Shown one piece after another: positions 25,350 through 35,551 of a DNA stretch of 50,429 nucleotides. Location of the stretch: NCBI GenBank assembly GCA_046530765.1, contig JBHEQS010000013.1:1-50429 (forward strand), read 5' to 3'. A program made the translations under genes and the position numbers. Numbering within the stretch: the stretch's first letter is position 1; the number at the start of each line of letters is the position of its first letter. Source of the DNA: Arsenophonus sp046530765 (GTDB lineage Bacteria > Pseudomonadota > Gammaproteobacteria > Enterobacterales > Enterobacteriaceae). The notes beneath the pieces are model-generated. The model was not told where the DNA came from. It did not search any database and was given only the letters and a program-made list of their open reading frames with translations.

Positions 25350-26323
25350 ATATGATCATTATCATTTATATACAATATAATTTTAACGAAAAATGTAAAA
25401 TAAAGTAAAAATTAATTTTGATATTAGTATTTTATTTTATGTGTACTGTATTATTGTGTAATCAAAATTAAGTTGTTTACTGCAAAAATGTAATTAATAT
25501 TTTTAATTTGATAAATAAATTTATAAAATATATATTTCTTATGTTAGTGATATTTATAACTAATAATTATTATACAAATAATAATTATTTCAAATTTTAA
25601 TTAAATATTTTAATATGTTATGAATCAAAAGATATTTTTATTAATAAATATTTTTGAATGATCAAACATAGTTTATTGCTTTTAAGAATATATTTAGAAA
25701 CAGATGCTAGTTTATTATCTATAATTTCACTTATTGCTTATTAAAGTTTTTTTAAAAACTAAAATGATATGAAAAAATTAAAATATTAATAAAATAACTA
25801 AATAATAATTATTTTAAATATAAAAATAATACAGAATTCAATAATTTAAATAAAATTAAAGTTATACTAACTAAGTTGTTGTTACTACAACTAACATATT
25901 ATTCAAGTTTATCTCCTGTAATTACGAAAATATTATTTTAAAATTTTAATAGATCATTTAGTAATTTCCTGAATTTCTATAAGTCTACTCAATATTATAT
26001 ATTAATACATAAATATTTTAGATTATAAACTAGTTATAAGAAAACTGGATGTTTTTATTAAAATTCTTAAACTAATCTAATCCGTATCAATTAATTAATG
26101 TTGTGGTATCAGATAATTCTTAAGATCACAACTTTAAATAATATTAAAAATTATAATATTTTTTATTATTATAAATAATAAATGATGCAAATTATTGTTT
26201 TTTTATAATTATTTTAAATATAAAAAGATAATTTTAAATATTTTACTATTAAGTGCTCTATACTCGTTAAGAAATTAAATAAAGTTTTTAGTTTTTTATA
26301 TCTAATTGTTGTAGTTATTAATG

Positions 26324-26357
26324 TATTAATTTTTCATTATTATTAATTTTTCATTAT
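26324..26357. repeat. 17-bp direct repeat x2
   Basis: tattaatttttcattat occurs twice in perfect tandem, followed by further tatta units. It lies within the expected fadA ghost. Confidence 0.88.
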
Positions 26358-26707
26358 ATTATATTATATTTAATAATAGCAGATTTTTATATAAAACTAA
26401 AAATAGATTGTTTTATCATTAAAATTACTAAATAATTTATTAGTCTAAAGAAAATTATAAAAATAAATCTAATTATTTTCTAACATATTAACATTATTCT
26501 AATTATTTTTTTAGAATAATAATCTAAACCATATTATGTTATAGCTTTGTGAAAAAATAAAATTTATTGTCAATGGTATATATCTTTTATTTGAAAACAT
26601 ATTAATAAAATTAATTTATATATTAATAAATTATAAAAATTATAATAGAATGATGCAGTTATATATATTGTTTATTTAATAATACTGATTAGAATAATAT
26701 AGTTCAT

Positions 26708-26748
26708 TTTACTTTTACTTCTAGTACCACTATAGAAGTAAAAGTAAA
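26708..26748. repeat. Inverted repeat, 16-bp stem, 9-nt loop
   Basis: tttacttttacttcta at 26708-26723 is mirrored exactly at 26733-26748, inside the expected fadA ghost. Confidence 0.88.
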
Positions 26749-27189
26749 TCATAGTCAATTAAAAGATGAAACTAGTTTATTCAATACATATTTATTTTTA
26801 TTTAGACATAAAAAATGACAGTATTATGTATTATCGCTGTAATCAATCAAAGATTAAAATTTTTTGATAATTATTATTCTAAGTTTTTAAACAACAAATT
26901 AATAATTATTTTTATAATAAGACTGACTTTTCTAAATATATAATTTAATATTACTATTACTTATTAAATTATATCTTATATTTTTATATAGAAAAACTTA
27001 ATTAGTCTCTACAATTGAACTAATATATATGAATATAATTTCATACTATAGTTAAAAAAGGAAATATATTTATTATAAAAAGATAAAAAAAGAATAAATA
27101 TTGTTTTCATAATAAGAATTAATAATTATATCTGTTCCTAACTTTAATTTAATTCTTTCAATAAATTCTATTGATAAATATCGAAAATC

Positions 27190-27880
27190 TTTGTTTGTAA
27201 AATAAAAATAATTTTAAATTTAAAGATAATTGGCTATAATATTATAAATTAATAAATTATCATGATATTTTGCAAGAATTAAGACATGTGAAAATTATCA
27301 ATAATTAAATATAAATTAATACGAGAAATATGTAAAAATAAAATCTGACTTGATTATTTATAATAGTAAATATAATTTATTGTTAATAATATAATGTTTA
27401 ATATAAATAAAATATTATTACCAAGTCAAAAATGTAGCATAAACAGATTATGGGCTCGTTTATTACTTATAGATAGACATACTTGTTTTCAAAAAAAAAC
27501 AACTAAAGTATTACGATAGCTATACATAATAAACTATTAAGAATAAAATAATTAGATATGCAATCTACATGATTTCATTTATATTATATGTAGTATAATC
27601 AATTTGATGGGTATCTAACTATTTATATTATACATTATATTCCAAAAAAGGTATGTATATATTTATAAACATTGATATAAAGATTTATATATTGCATATT
27701 AATCTATAGGTATATGAGATACTTGAGTTATATGTCTTTTGACAGACTTTAAAAATTTCTAAATCAAATCTATCTTTAAATTCTGTTTTAAATTTAAATC
27801 AAACGAATTAACTAATGTTCAAATATATAATTGTTGTTGAATTAATATATTTAAAGTTTAATATAAACTATTGAGATCTT
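27190..27880 (-). pseudogene. fre: Ghost of fre (NAD(P)H-flavin reductase)
   Basis: Fre reduces free flavins. On the minus strand around 27480-27430 the codons give VCLSISN-KRAHNLFMLHF, aligned without gap with ITIYWGG-REEQHLYDLCE of E. coli Fre (the NAD-binding region). H/N, L, Y/F and L are kept. No open frame. It converges with the fadA ghost and follows ubiD, as in E. coli. Ends are estimated from family length (233 residues). Confidence 0.5.
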
Positions 27881-27929
27881 TTAAATTAAAAATATCTCAA
27901 TCTTTTTAATTAAAAAGATATAGTCAAAA

Positions 27930-28990
27930 ACATAGTAGCGTAATATTTTCTCGGTAAAGTGAATGACTATTCGAAAATTTTTAAATATAACATTAATACA
28001 GTATTAAACTTATATTTTATTTTTTTTGATTTTGTTGCATTATTATCTTATTTTTTAATTATATTGTTACTTTAATAATTTTACTTATCTTACTAAGAAA
28101 TACTTTAATTCTCATTAAAGTAGCGGATTGATCAACAGTTTTGAATTATATTTATTAATTATTATTTTTAGCAAATTAACCAACATTATTATATGTTTAA
28201 ATTTTATTTTTCATTACTATACATAAAATTTATATTTAATTATAAAATTAATTAATGCTAGATTAACTTTGTTAATTAACATTTTACATATTATTTCTGT
28301 AAAAATTAATTCAACAGAATATATAATGATATTAACTTTACTAAAACTAATAACTAGGACAAATATTTTATAAATAAAATATTTGTCCTAGTTATAGAGT
28401 AATATTTGCTAGTAATGTGATAGATGATGATAATACAGTTTATAATTTTCTTGTTTATTCGTTTGAATACATTATAGTTAATAGCTAGATTTTAATATTA
28501 TTTAAATCTTACATTATATGATGGCATGTTATTCTTGTATGTTTATGTTAATAATTTTATTAAAATAATACAATAGTTTAAAATATTATGCGTAATTACA
28601 ATGTAGTAAAATATTTCAATTATACTCTAATACTAGTTAACTATAAGTTATAGGAATAAAATAGACACTATTTATATAGAAATGTACAAACATCATTTAT
28701 CTCTTTCTGTGTTACTTCCATGATACACACATTCAGTTTTTCCAAAAAAAAGTTTTATTAATTATGCTGTGATAATATAACGACCGATAGATAATGACAG
28801 GTTTTATTTAGATTCTTTATAATTATATTCTTTTTAATATAAAATATTTATTTTATCTCTAGATGGATTGAATATCTACGTGGAAGTTTTTTTATTTTCA
28901 TATGGTAATTTTATTAAATGCCAATTCATTTATGTAATGTTACGCATATTATCTTTATTTTTTTGCTCTATGAACAATACGATTAATACT
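27930..28990 (-). pseudogene. ubiD: Ghost of ubiD (ubiquinone-pathway decarboxylase)
   Basis: UbiD decarboxylates 3-octaprenyl-4-hydroxybenzoate in ubiquinone synthesis, using prenylated FMN. The minus strand from about 28980 reads KDNMRNIT (E. coli NDLRDFLT), then EL and KIT (GELKRIT), and near 28880 FHVDIQSI (PHLEITEI). Two extra codons separate the patches. Only the N-terminal part was read; if fre is placed correctly, some 400 bases of the 497-codon gene have been deleted. A 22-bp-stem inverted repeat (28350-28395) lies inside. Confidence 0.5.
28350..28395. repeat. Inverted repeat, 22-bp stem, 2-nt loop
   Basis: ataactaggacaaatatttt plus two bases (28350-28371) is mirrored exactly at 28374-28395. 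It contains the GC-richer core ctaggac, unusual for this DNA, and lies inside the ubiD ghost. Confidence 0.92.
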
Positions 28991-29256
28991 TGTTATTAAC
29001 CTTTTAGAATTTAAAAATTAGATAAAATTAATATATTTTAAATATGTATAATAAAAAATTATTTTTAGTTTTTCATAAGTAATTATCATGAATAGCATCA
29101 TTGTATTTTATCTTCAATATAAATACAGTTTATATAATTTAATAAATTTAAGATAAAACTTCTTTTATATAAGTTAATAGACATCGTGTAAGTTTTTATT
29201 TTTAAAGTTTTATTAATTAATTAAATTTAATCGTAGTTATTTTATGAACTGAAAAT

Positions 29257-29745
29257 ATGCAATATCAAACTATCATGCACCCATCCAGGCAAAATGAAGA
29301 ATAAAATTAAAATAAATCAACAATTAAAAATTACTATTTTGTTCAAGTAAACATTATTGAAAGTTTTTAAATTATAATTTAAATCAAAAAATTAAAATAA
29401 TGCATTTTAATAAAAATGTTTATTATAATTAATATCCAGTTATGATATATGAAATTAATTTCTTAACTATAAATATAAATTTTATAATGATCTGTATTAT
29501 ATTTAAAATAATATCAAGAATAATTAATTTATATGACATAAATAATTACGTTTTGCAATAATTCATTTCGATTTTTTTATATAACTATCAATATACAATT
29601 ATATCATTCTATAATTTATAATTTATAACTTGTTTTAAACATATACATAAATAATTCTTTAGTTTTACATTATGTATACTCATTAAGAATAATGTATTTT
29701 GTAAATTGCAATATTTTTGCTCTGCAGATTTCTTAAGTAACTATA
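29257..29745 (+). pseudogene. rfaH: Ghost of rfaH (transcription antiterminator)
   Basis: RfaH is a NusG paralogue that antiterminates ops-containing operons such as LPS core genes. The plus strand ATG at 29257 starts MQYQTIMHPSRQ, aligned with MQSWYLLYCKRG of E. coli RfaH; the underlying bases ATGCAAT and GGCAA also agree. Near 29432, YPVMIYE aligns with YLFVEFD at roughly the right distance. Frame broken by stops. Its position between ubiD and tatD and its opposite orientation match E. coli. Confidence 0.48.
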
Positions 29746-29819
29746 TTTATATACAGATAGAAAGATCATGATGATTAATATATATCTATACCGACATCTG
29801 TCTATGATATTAGATAAAT

Positions 29820-30608
29820 ATGTTAAGTTAATTTATATTGTAGTGTAATTAATACATGGAATTATATATAAAATATATATATCAGCATTCAAGTTAATAC
29901 TATAACAATATCTATATATATCGCATAATTTTATAATTAACTAATATTTTTATTGCAAATTGTAAATTATCTGTTGAAAAATAAAGAGTTTAATTTGAAT
30001 AGAATTAATTGTAAAGATATTATATAAACTATATATAATTGTAAATATATTATATTATTATTTTAATATTTATAATAAATCAATATTTATCTATGTATAG
30101 CTATTGCTTACTCTTTATAATAGTATTTAAAATTTCTATTTTGTATCAAAAAAATTTTTTTTAATTTCAGATTTTATGATTGCGTTAATAATAAAAATCT
30201 ATAATTATTATTAGTTGCACCAACATTTTATAAAAATTTTTATTTCAATCTATTTGAATTTAGTAAGTTTAATAACTTTACTTAATTCTAATTATTAAAA
30301 AACTAATTTTAGTTCTATAATATTAAATTTTTTTATACAGAAGATAAATTAAATAAATACTTAAAATAATAAATATTAAATATTTATTGATTATATAAAT
30401 TAATTTCTTATATTTTAATAAAGAAATTAATTTATAAATCTCTATGTGATAAATTTTATCATATTAGTGTTTAATATTGATTTATTGATTTATTGATTTA
30501 TTGATTTATTGATTTATTGTTCCAATCTAATTTATTCAATTAATTAGAGCTCTAGCTGTTATCTTAGTAAGTATAATAAATAAACAATTTTAATTTCTTT
30601 AGTTACAT
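29820..30608 (-). pseudogene. tatD: Ghost of tatD (3'-5' DNase/RNase)
   Basis: TatD is a metal-dependent nuclease of the amidohydrolase fold. On the minus strand an ATG at 30608 gives M, stop, LKKLKL (E. coli MFDIGVNL); near 30557 the frame reads ARALIN-stop-IN, then IGT (E. coli ARAFDAGVN, then ITGT). The N-terminal 35 codons are recognisable; the rest is not. A tandem octamer begins directly after this segment (30476-30519) and interrupts the gene. Confidence 0.52.
30476..30519. repeat. Tandem octamer (attgattt) about 5.5 copies
   Basis: Five perfect attgattt units and a partial one, lying inside the tatD ghost. Confidence 0.92.
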
Positions 30609-30689
30609 AATCAATAAAAAGAAGTTTTATTTCTTTTTAATTTTTATTACAAATTTATTTATGTATTTAGTCTATTTTTGTATTTTATC

Positions 30690-31500
30690 AGTATGATGTT
30701 CACAATTTGTAGTTACAATTATATTTATATTGCAAATTTTATTTTTAAAATGTTAATATTTTTAATATTTCATATTGAATGGTTAAGAGTTTCTCCATAT
30801 ATTTGTTAATTACAAAAAAGATTATTACACTTATCGTTCTCTATCTAGGATATAGAACGATAAGTGTAATAATCTTTTTTGTAAGTTTTCTAGTCCTTAA
30901 CTTATTTATAATGTTGTATTAATGAGAAATATTATTATTATTTTGTTATAACTAATGAAGTAATTTTTCTATACTTAAGCCATAATAACACTATTTTAAA
31001 TATTGTTAATAAATAATAATGAGATTGTATTTTGTTTGTTAAGAAAAAAGTTTGATAATAATTAGAATTATATAAAAATATTTTAGTTCTTTAATTGAGT
31101 TAATTATCTACATTATGTGAATATGAAAAAAATTTAAATAATGTATTATTATTATAATAAAATACATTGATAAAACAATATTTTTATATTTATTCAAATA
31201 TAAAATTTATTAAATATAAGACAGTCTAAAAATATATACAATCAGTTGATATATAATTTGAAATTATAACAGTATTAATAAATATTAGAAATAACCTTTT
31301 TAAAAAAACATAATAACAGATACTACATAAGATTCTACATATTCATAAAAATTCCTTATTTAATATTATAAATTTATTTAAAAACTAAATATTCATGAAA
31401 ATATAATAAATAAGAAAAGTATTAAAAACTATAATTGTTTTTACTAAATATAAAGTATTGCAATATCTATTATTAACAACTATAATAAAAAAATATAGAG
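30690..31500 (-). pseudogene. tatC: Ghost of tatC (Tat translocase core)
   Basis: TatC binds twin-arginine signal peptides and nucleates the Tat pore. On the minus strand near 31440 the decayed frame reads KQL-stop-FLILFLFIIF, aligned without gap with KRLLNCIIAVIVIF of the first membrane helix. Near 30890, LRTRK, five residues, TKKIITLIV aligns with LRKKR...GAFVV in the fifth-helix region. Near 30775, SI-stop-NIKNINIL matches PMYCLFEIGVF in the last helix. Stops and frameshifts are present. Between the last two patches sits the inverted copy that forms the 31-bp palindrome, replacing the LTPPD loop. Order relative to tatD and tatB matches E. coli. Confidence 0.62.
30810..30884. repeat. Perfect inverted repeat, 31-bp stem, 13-nt loop
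   Basis: The arm starting ttacaaaaaagattattac at 30810-30840 is mirrored exactly at 30854-30884 around ctatctaggatat. It is the longest perfect stem in the window. The right arm corresponds to the part of the tatC ghost encoding (minus strand) TKKIITLIV; the left arm is an inverted copy of it. Confidence 0.95.
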
Positions 31501-31519
31501 AATTATTAGCAAATAATTT

Positions 31520-32036
31520 AAGATAACTAAAAATTAATTGTAATAAAATACATTATAGAGATATATAATTTTACAATCATAAATTATCTTTATAAAATAT
31601 TGATGCAATCTTACCTTACTGCGCTCAGTAAGGTATAATTTAAATATAAATAATTAAATAATGATTAAGATGAAATTATTCTCTATATAGTATGTATATA
31701 TGTTGTAATAAAATTGTTACTAAAATATTGTTAGGAACAATGAATAACATTTATATATTAGTAGAAAGATATAAATCCTCTATTAATATTTACTCATAAT
31801 TCTATTAATAATAGATTAGTTTACTATCATACGATAGTAAACATTAAATAATAACGATTACAAATCTGAATTGCATAGATAGAATTATCTATAAGTATTT
31901 AAAATTTATTTCACAAGAATGAATTATTAGTCAAACATTAGTTATTTATGTTCTATTGATTTTTTTTGGATATTAAATGTTTTAAAATAATAAATAAAAT
32001 TATCGTTAAATATTTAAAAAATATTATATTTCTTGA
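31520..32036 (-). pseudogene. tatB: Ghost of tatB (Tat translocase subunit)
   Basis: TatB is the single-helix partner of TatC. On the minus strand from about 32030 the codons read NIIFFKYLTIILFIIL, aligned with DIGFSELLLVFIIGLV, the start of E. coli TatB; the initiator itself has become TCA. The remainder is not recognisable, as expected for the poorly conserved tail. It follows directly upstream of the tatC ghost. Confidence 0.45.
31612..31635. repeat. Short GC-richer hairpin
   Basis: taccttactg and cagtaaggta form a 10-bp perfect stem around cgct, an unusually GC-rich element here. No intact gene ends nearby and no T-run follows on the plus strand, so a terminator role is unsupported. It lies within the tatB ghost extent. 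Confidence 0.6.
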
Positions 32037-32044
32037 GATTTAAC

Positions 32045-32330
32045 ATTAATATATTATAAATATTACAATAAAATTAATGATATGTAATATTAAAGAATTT
32101 TTAAATAAATAAATATCATAGATAAAAATAAAGAATTACATAATAATATTATTGGAATTCAAAATTTTGAATAAATTAAGGTAATTTATATAATAGTAAT
32201 TATACTATCGTATTTGTGTTCTTTTAAAAAAATATTAACTACATTATATTAATAAATTTATATTTACAAATTCAGATATCTATAATTGACGTAATATAAA
32301 TAAAAATTATTCTAAGCAAAGAAAACAATA
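32045..32330 (-). pseudogene. tatA: Possible ghost of tatA
   Basis: Expected here by gene order. On the minus strand near 32336 a hydrophobic run SKLLFSLLRIIFIYI could correspond to SIWQLLIIAVIVVLL of the TatA membrane helix, but such runs are common in AT-rich DNA. Weak call. Confidence 0.25.
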
Positions 32331-32336
32331 GTTTGG

Positions 32337-33477
32337 AAAACAAAATAAGATAGATAAATTTTTAATGCTAATTAATAAATTAAACAATATTTTTTTTAAA
32401 AAAAATAATAAATACAATAGATCGTCATTTTTATCTCTAAAACTTTTTACAACATATTTATAAATTATACTGTTATTAGAATAAAAGTCTTGAGCGTAAA
32501 TATAATTTACTTGCGATGCAAAATTAATCTATTAAAAAAAACAAAAAAATATTATTTTTGTTAAATTAATAACTTGATATTAATTTTTAAATTATGTATT
32601 TTATGTTATGTAATAAATATAAAAATTTTGACAAAGAAGATAAATAATTTATGATTATTCTGAGAATTAATTATATAGTAAAAATTCAGATATATTAAGA
32701 AATAATGTATGAGTATATATACGATTAGTAACTTATAATTGAGTTATTTAGATGGGATATTCTTGTACTCTCTATAATATAAATATAATAAAATAGTATT
32801 GTTATATAATCATATAAATATTTTAATATTAAAGCAAATAATAATATTAGCTTTATAAAGTTTTAGAAAAACCAATTCCATTAAAATAAAAACATTTAAA
32901 TATAATTAGTTAAAATAATTAAGCAAAATTTATTTTTAATATCATATAAATATCATGCAATATAATATAACATATTAATTGCGACAAATATATAAAATTA
33001 ATGCGTTAATCATATACTGATTAGTATTATAAGTTATAATGAAGTTATTATATAATCAGGATTGATGAAACCAAAACAAGTATATATAAACATTCATTAT
33101 ATTAGTCTATGTATAGTTATATTGTTTAACATATAAGATTAGAATCTTAGATTTATTTATTGTAATAATATAATTAATTACTTATTTAGATTACTGATTT
33201 TTATCTTCTGAAAAATCAATATATGTATAAATTTTATTGATTAATTATTTAGATATTTATTTAAAATAGTTATTTTATTAATTGTATATTAAATTTTTAT
33301 TTATTATTTTTTTTGTTATTACTCATTTTTGTTATTACTCATTTAGTATTTTTTAACAAAAAAAATATTTTCATAAAAAATAATACAGTATGTTTTCAAT
33401 CAATGTTTAAAGATTGTATCATTGATATATTTGTTAAATATAACTATATTTAACATCTTTGAATGAGAGAAATAATT
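32337..33477. other. Gene-free AT-rich DNA upstream of ptrB
   Basis: No gene or ghost placed; ubiB would be expected next if E. coli order continued, but I could not read it and ptrB is not its neighbour in E. coli, so a rearrangement junction probably lies in this stretch. A 16-bp perfect direct repeat (unit containing gttattactca) is at 33310-33341. Confidence 0.4.
33310..33341. repeat. 16-bp direct repeat x2
   Basis: The unit tttttgttattactca occurs twice in tandem, about 140 bp before ptrB. Confidence 0.88.
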
Positions 33478-35529
33478 ATGATAATAGCAGAAAAAAAACC
33501 ACATAAAATGATATTTCATGGCGATACTCGTATTGATAATTATTATTGGCTTCGTGATGACATGAGAAAAAACAAAAAAATTATTAAATATTTAAATGAA
33601 GAAAATAAATACACTAATTTAGTACTAAAATCCGGCAGTACGTTAAGAAAACAATTATTTGACGAGATGGTTAATCGCATTGAACAAGAAGATCAATCAG
33701 TGCCTTATGTTTATAATGGTTACGTTTACCGCACTATTTATGAACACGGTAAAGATTATCCTATTCATCAGCGAAAATCGATTAATCTAAACGATCTTTG
33801 GCAAATATTAGTTAACGAAAACGAACGAGCTAATGGACATCAATTTTATATATTAAATAGTATTTCTATTTCTGAAGATAATACTAGTTTAGTAATAATT
33901 GAAGATTTTAAAGGACGACGTCAATTTGATATTTCATATAGAAAGATAAATAATAAAAAATGGTGTAATTCAGTAATTAAAAACACTTCTGGTAATATTG
34001 CATGGTCTAATGACAATAAAACATTCTATTACATTAGTAACCATCCACAAACACTTTTACCTTATCAGGTATATTCCCATAAATATGGAATAGATAGTGT
34101 TAAAGATAAAAAAGTTTATCAGGAAAGTGACGATAGATTTTATCTAAGTATAACAAAAAGTAGTTCAAAAGAATATATATTGCTATCAATTAGCAATACA
34201 GAAACATCTGAGTATCAATTAATTGATGCAAATAATCCATCTGAATTACTTAAAGTATTTTCTCCGAGACAAGAAAAACATAAATATGAATTAGATCATT
34301 TTAATAATTGTTTTTATATTAGATCTAATCATCAGTCTGAGCAATTTGGCTTATATTACACAGAATCAATTGAGAAATCATGGAAAACCATAATTCCACC
34401 AAACAAAGATATTTATTTAGAGCGTTTTATTATCTTTAATCGTTGGTTAGTTGTTGAAGAACGCAGAAACGGATTAATTAATATTCGTCAGATAGAATTA
34501 GAAACTAAACAACAAAGCAATGTTAAATTTGATGAGGAGGTATATAGTGCGTGGATCGGTTATAATCCAGAGATTGATAGCGAAACTTTACGTTATGGAT
34601 ATTCGTCATTAATTACACCAATATCTATCATGCAGATAAATATGTTGACTCATAAGCGTGAATTACTAAAAGAACAGAAAGTTAATGGATTTAACAAGTC
34701 ATTATATACAAGTAAACGAATATGGATTCAAGCAAAAGATGGAACAAAAGTACCTGTTTCATTTGTATATCGAAAAGACCTATGGAAAAAAAACAAAAAT
34801 CCAATTTTAATTTATGGTTATGGCGCTTATGGTATAAATATTGATCCGATTTTTAGCTTAACACGATTAAGCTTATTAGATAGAGGTTTTGTGTATGCAT
34901 TAGTGCATGTTCGTGGTGGTGGAGATCTTGGTAGGAGTTGGTATAAAGACGGAAGAGGTAAAAATAAAACTAATAGTTTTAGTGATTTTATTGATGCAAC
35001 TAAAATATTGATTGAAGAAGGTTATTGTGATAAAAAACGCGTATATGCCATTGGCGGTAGTGCTGGCGGTTTATTAATAGCAGCAGTAATTAATCAAGCA
35101 CCAGAACTTTATAGAGGAGTCGTTGCTCAAGTTCCTTTTGTTGACGTTCTTACTACAATGCTTGACCCATCTATTCCATTAACAACTGGAGAATATGATG
35201 AATGGGGAGATCCTAGTGAAAAAGATTCTTATTTTCTACTAAAATCTTACAGTCCATATGATAATATAAAGAATCAACGTTATCCAAATTTGCTAGTTAC
35301 TACTGGTTTACATGATTCACAAGTTCAATATTGGGAGCCAGCAAAATGGGTAGCTAAATTAAGGGAATATAAAATTGGCAATACAATATTATTGTTAGAT
35401 GTAAATATGAAAGCCGGTCATGGTGGTAGATCCGGGCGATTCAACCATTTAAAAGATACAGCACTGGAATATGCTTTTATTTTAATGCTAGATAATAATA
35501 AAAAATATTTTCTTGATTTTGATGTTTAA
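33478..35529 (+). CDS. ptrB: Oligopeptidase B (protease II)
   Basis: PtrB is a cytoplasmic serine peptidase of the prolyl oligopeptidase family (S9A) that cuts small peptides after Arg or Lys. The product is 683 residues, like E. coli PtrB (686). It has the N-terminal HGDTRIDNYYWLRDD, a beta-propeller of roughly residues 70-400, and a C-terminal hydrolase domain with the nucleophile in YAIGGSAGG (about 525-533), the acid in TTGLHDSQVQYWEPAKWV and the histidine in AGHGGRSGRF. I prefer the ATG at 33478 (MIIAEKKPHKM), which aligns with the E. coli start and has GAGAGA before it, over the in-frame ATG at 33463. Its stop lies 22 bp from the convergent xseA stop, a neighbourhood not found in E. coli. 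With so little left, a peptidase may help recycle or scavenge amino acids. Confidence 0.95.
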   Translation: MIIAEKKPHKMIFHGDTRIDNYYWLRDDMRKNKKIIKYLNEENKYTNLVLKSGSTLRKQLFDEMVNRIEQEDQSVPYVYNGYVYRTIYEHGKDYPIHQRKSINLNDLWQILVNENERANGHQFYILNSISISEDNTSLVIIEDFKGRRQFDISYRKINNKKWCNSVIKNTSGNIAWSNDNKTFYYISNHPQTLLPYQVYSHKYGIDSVKDKKVYQESDDRFYLSITKSSSKEYILLSISNTETSEYQLIDANNPSELLKVFSPRQEKHKYELDHFNNCFYIRSNHQSEQFGLYYTESIEKSWKTIIPPNKDIYLERFIIFNRWLVVEERRNGLINIRQIELETKQQSNVKFDEEVYSAWIGYNPEIDSETLRYGYSSLITPISIMQINMLTHKRELLKEQKVNGFNKSLYTSKRIWIQAKDGTKVPVSFVYRKDLWKKNKNPILIYGYGAYGINIDPIFSLTRLSLLDRGFVYALVHVRGGGDLGRSWYKDGRGKNKTNSFSDFIDATKILIEEGYCDKKRVYAIGGSAGGLLIAAVINQAPELYRGVVAQVPFVDVLTTMLDPSIPLTTGEYDEWGDPSEKDSYFLLKSYSPYDNIKNQRYPNLLVTTGLHDSQVQYWEPAKWVAKLREYKIGNTILLLDVNMKAGHGGRSGRFNHLKDTALEYAFILMLDNNKKYFLDFDV

Positions 35530-35551
35530 AATATATTATAATTTATTTGAA

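Larger units (their letters stand above)
23623..25810 (+). pseudogene. fadB: Ghost of fadB (fatty acid oxidation complex alpha subunit)
   Basis: FadB is the multifunctional alpha subunit of aerobic beta-oxidation. An ATG at 23623 starts MAFNTYYLIVI (E. coli MLYKGDTLYLD), and NRL follows where E. coli has NKL. At 24909, where residue 429 is predicted, the frame gives D-stop-TI for DETI, and at about 24963-24998 FSTYLTYKALFY aligns without gap with CPGFFVNRVLFP. The distances are almost exactly those of the intact gene. It is divergent from pepQ, as in E. coli. Broken frames throughout. A tandem hexamer (24333-24368) and a 19-bp-stem inverted repeat (25308-25349) lie inside. Loss of beta-oxidation is expected in a host-restricted symbiont. 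Confidence 0.55.
25810..26873 (+). pseudogene. fadA: Ghost of fadA (3-ketoacyl-CoA thiolase)
   Basis: FadA is the thiolase beta subunit partnering FadB. Only the C-terminus is legible: on the plus strand 26815-26873 reads MTVLCIIAVINQRLKFF, aligned codon for codon with LATMCIGLGQGIATVFE, the last helix-strand of E. coli FadA with its catalytic CxG cysteine still encoded (TGT). Just before it, LFLFRHKK resembles LLNLMERK. The end falls about 120 bases short of the full fadB+fadA length, so small deletions are implied. Order fadB-fadA is as in E. coli. Confidence 0.5.
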
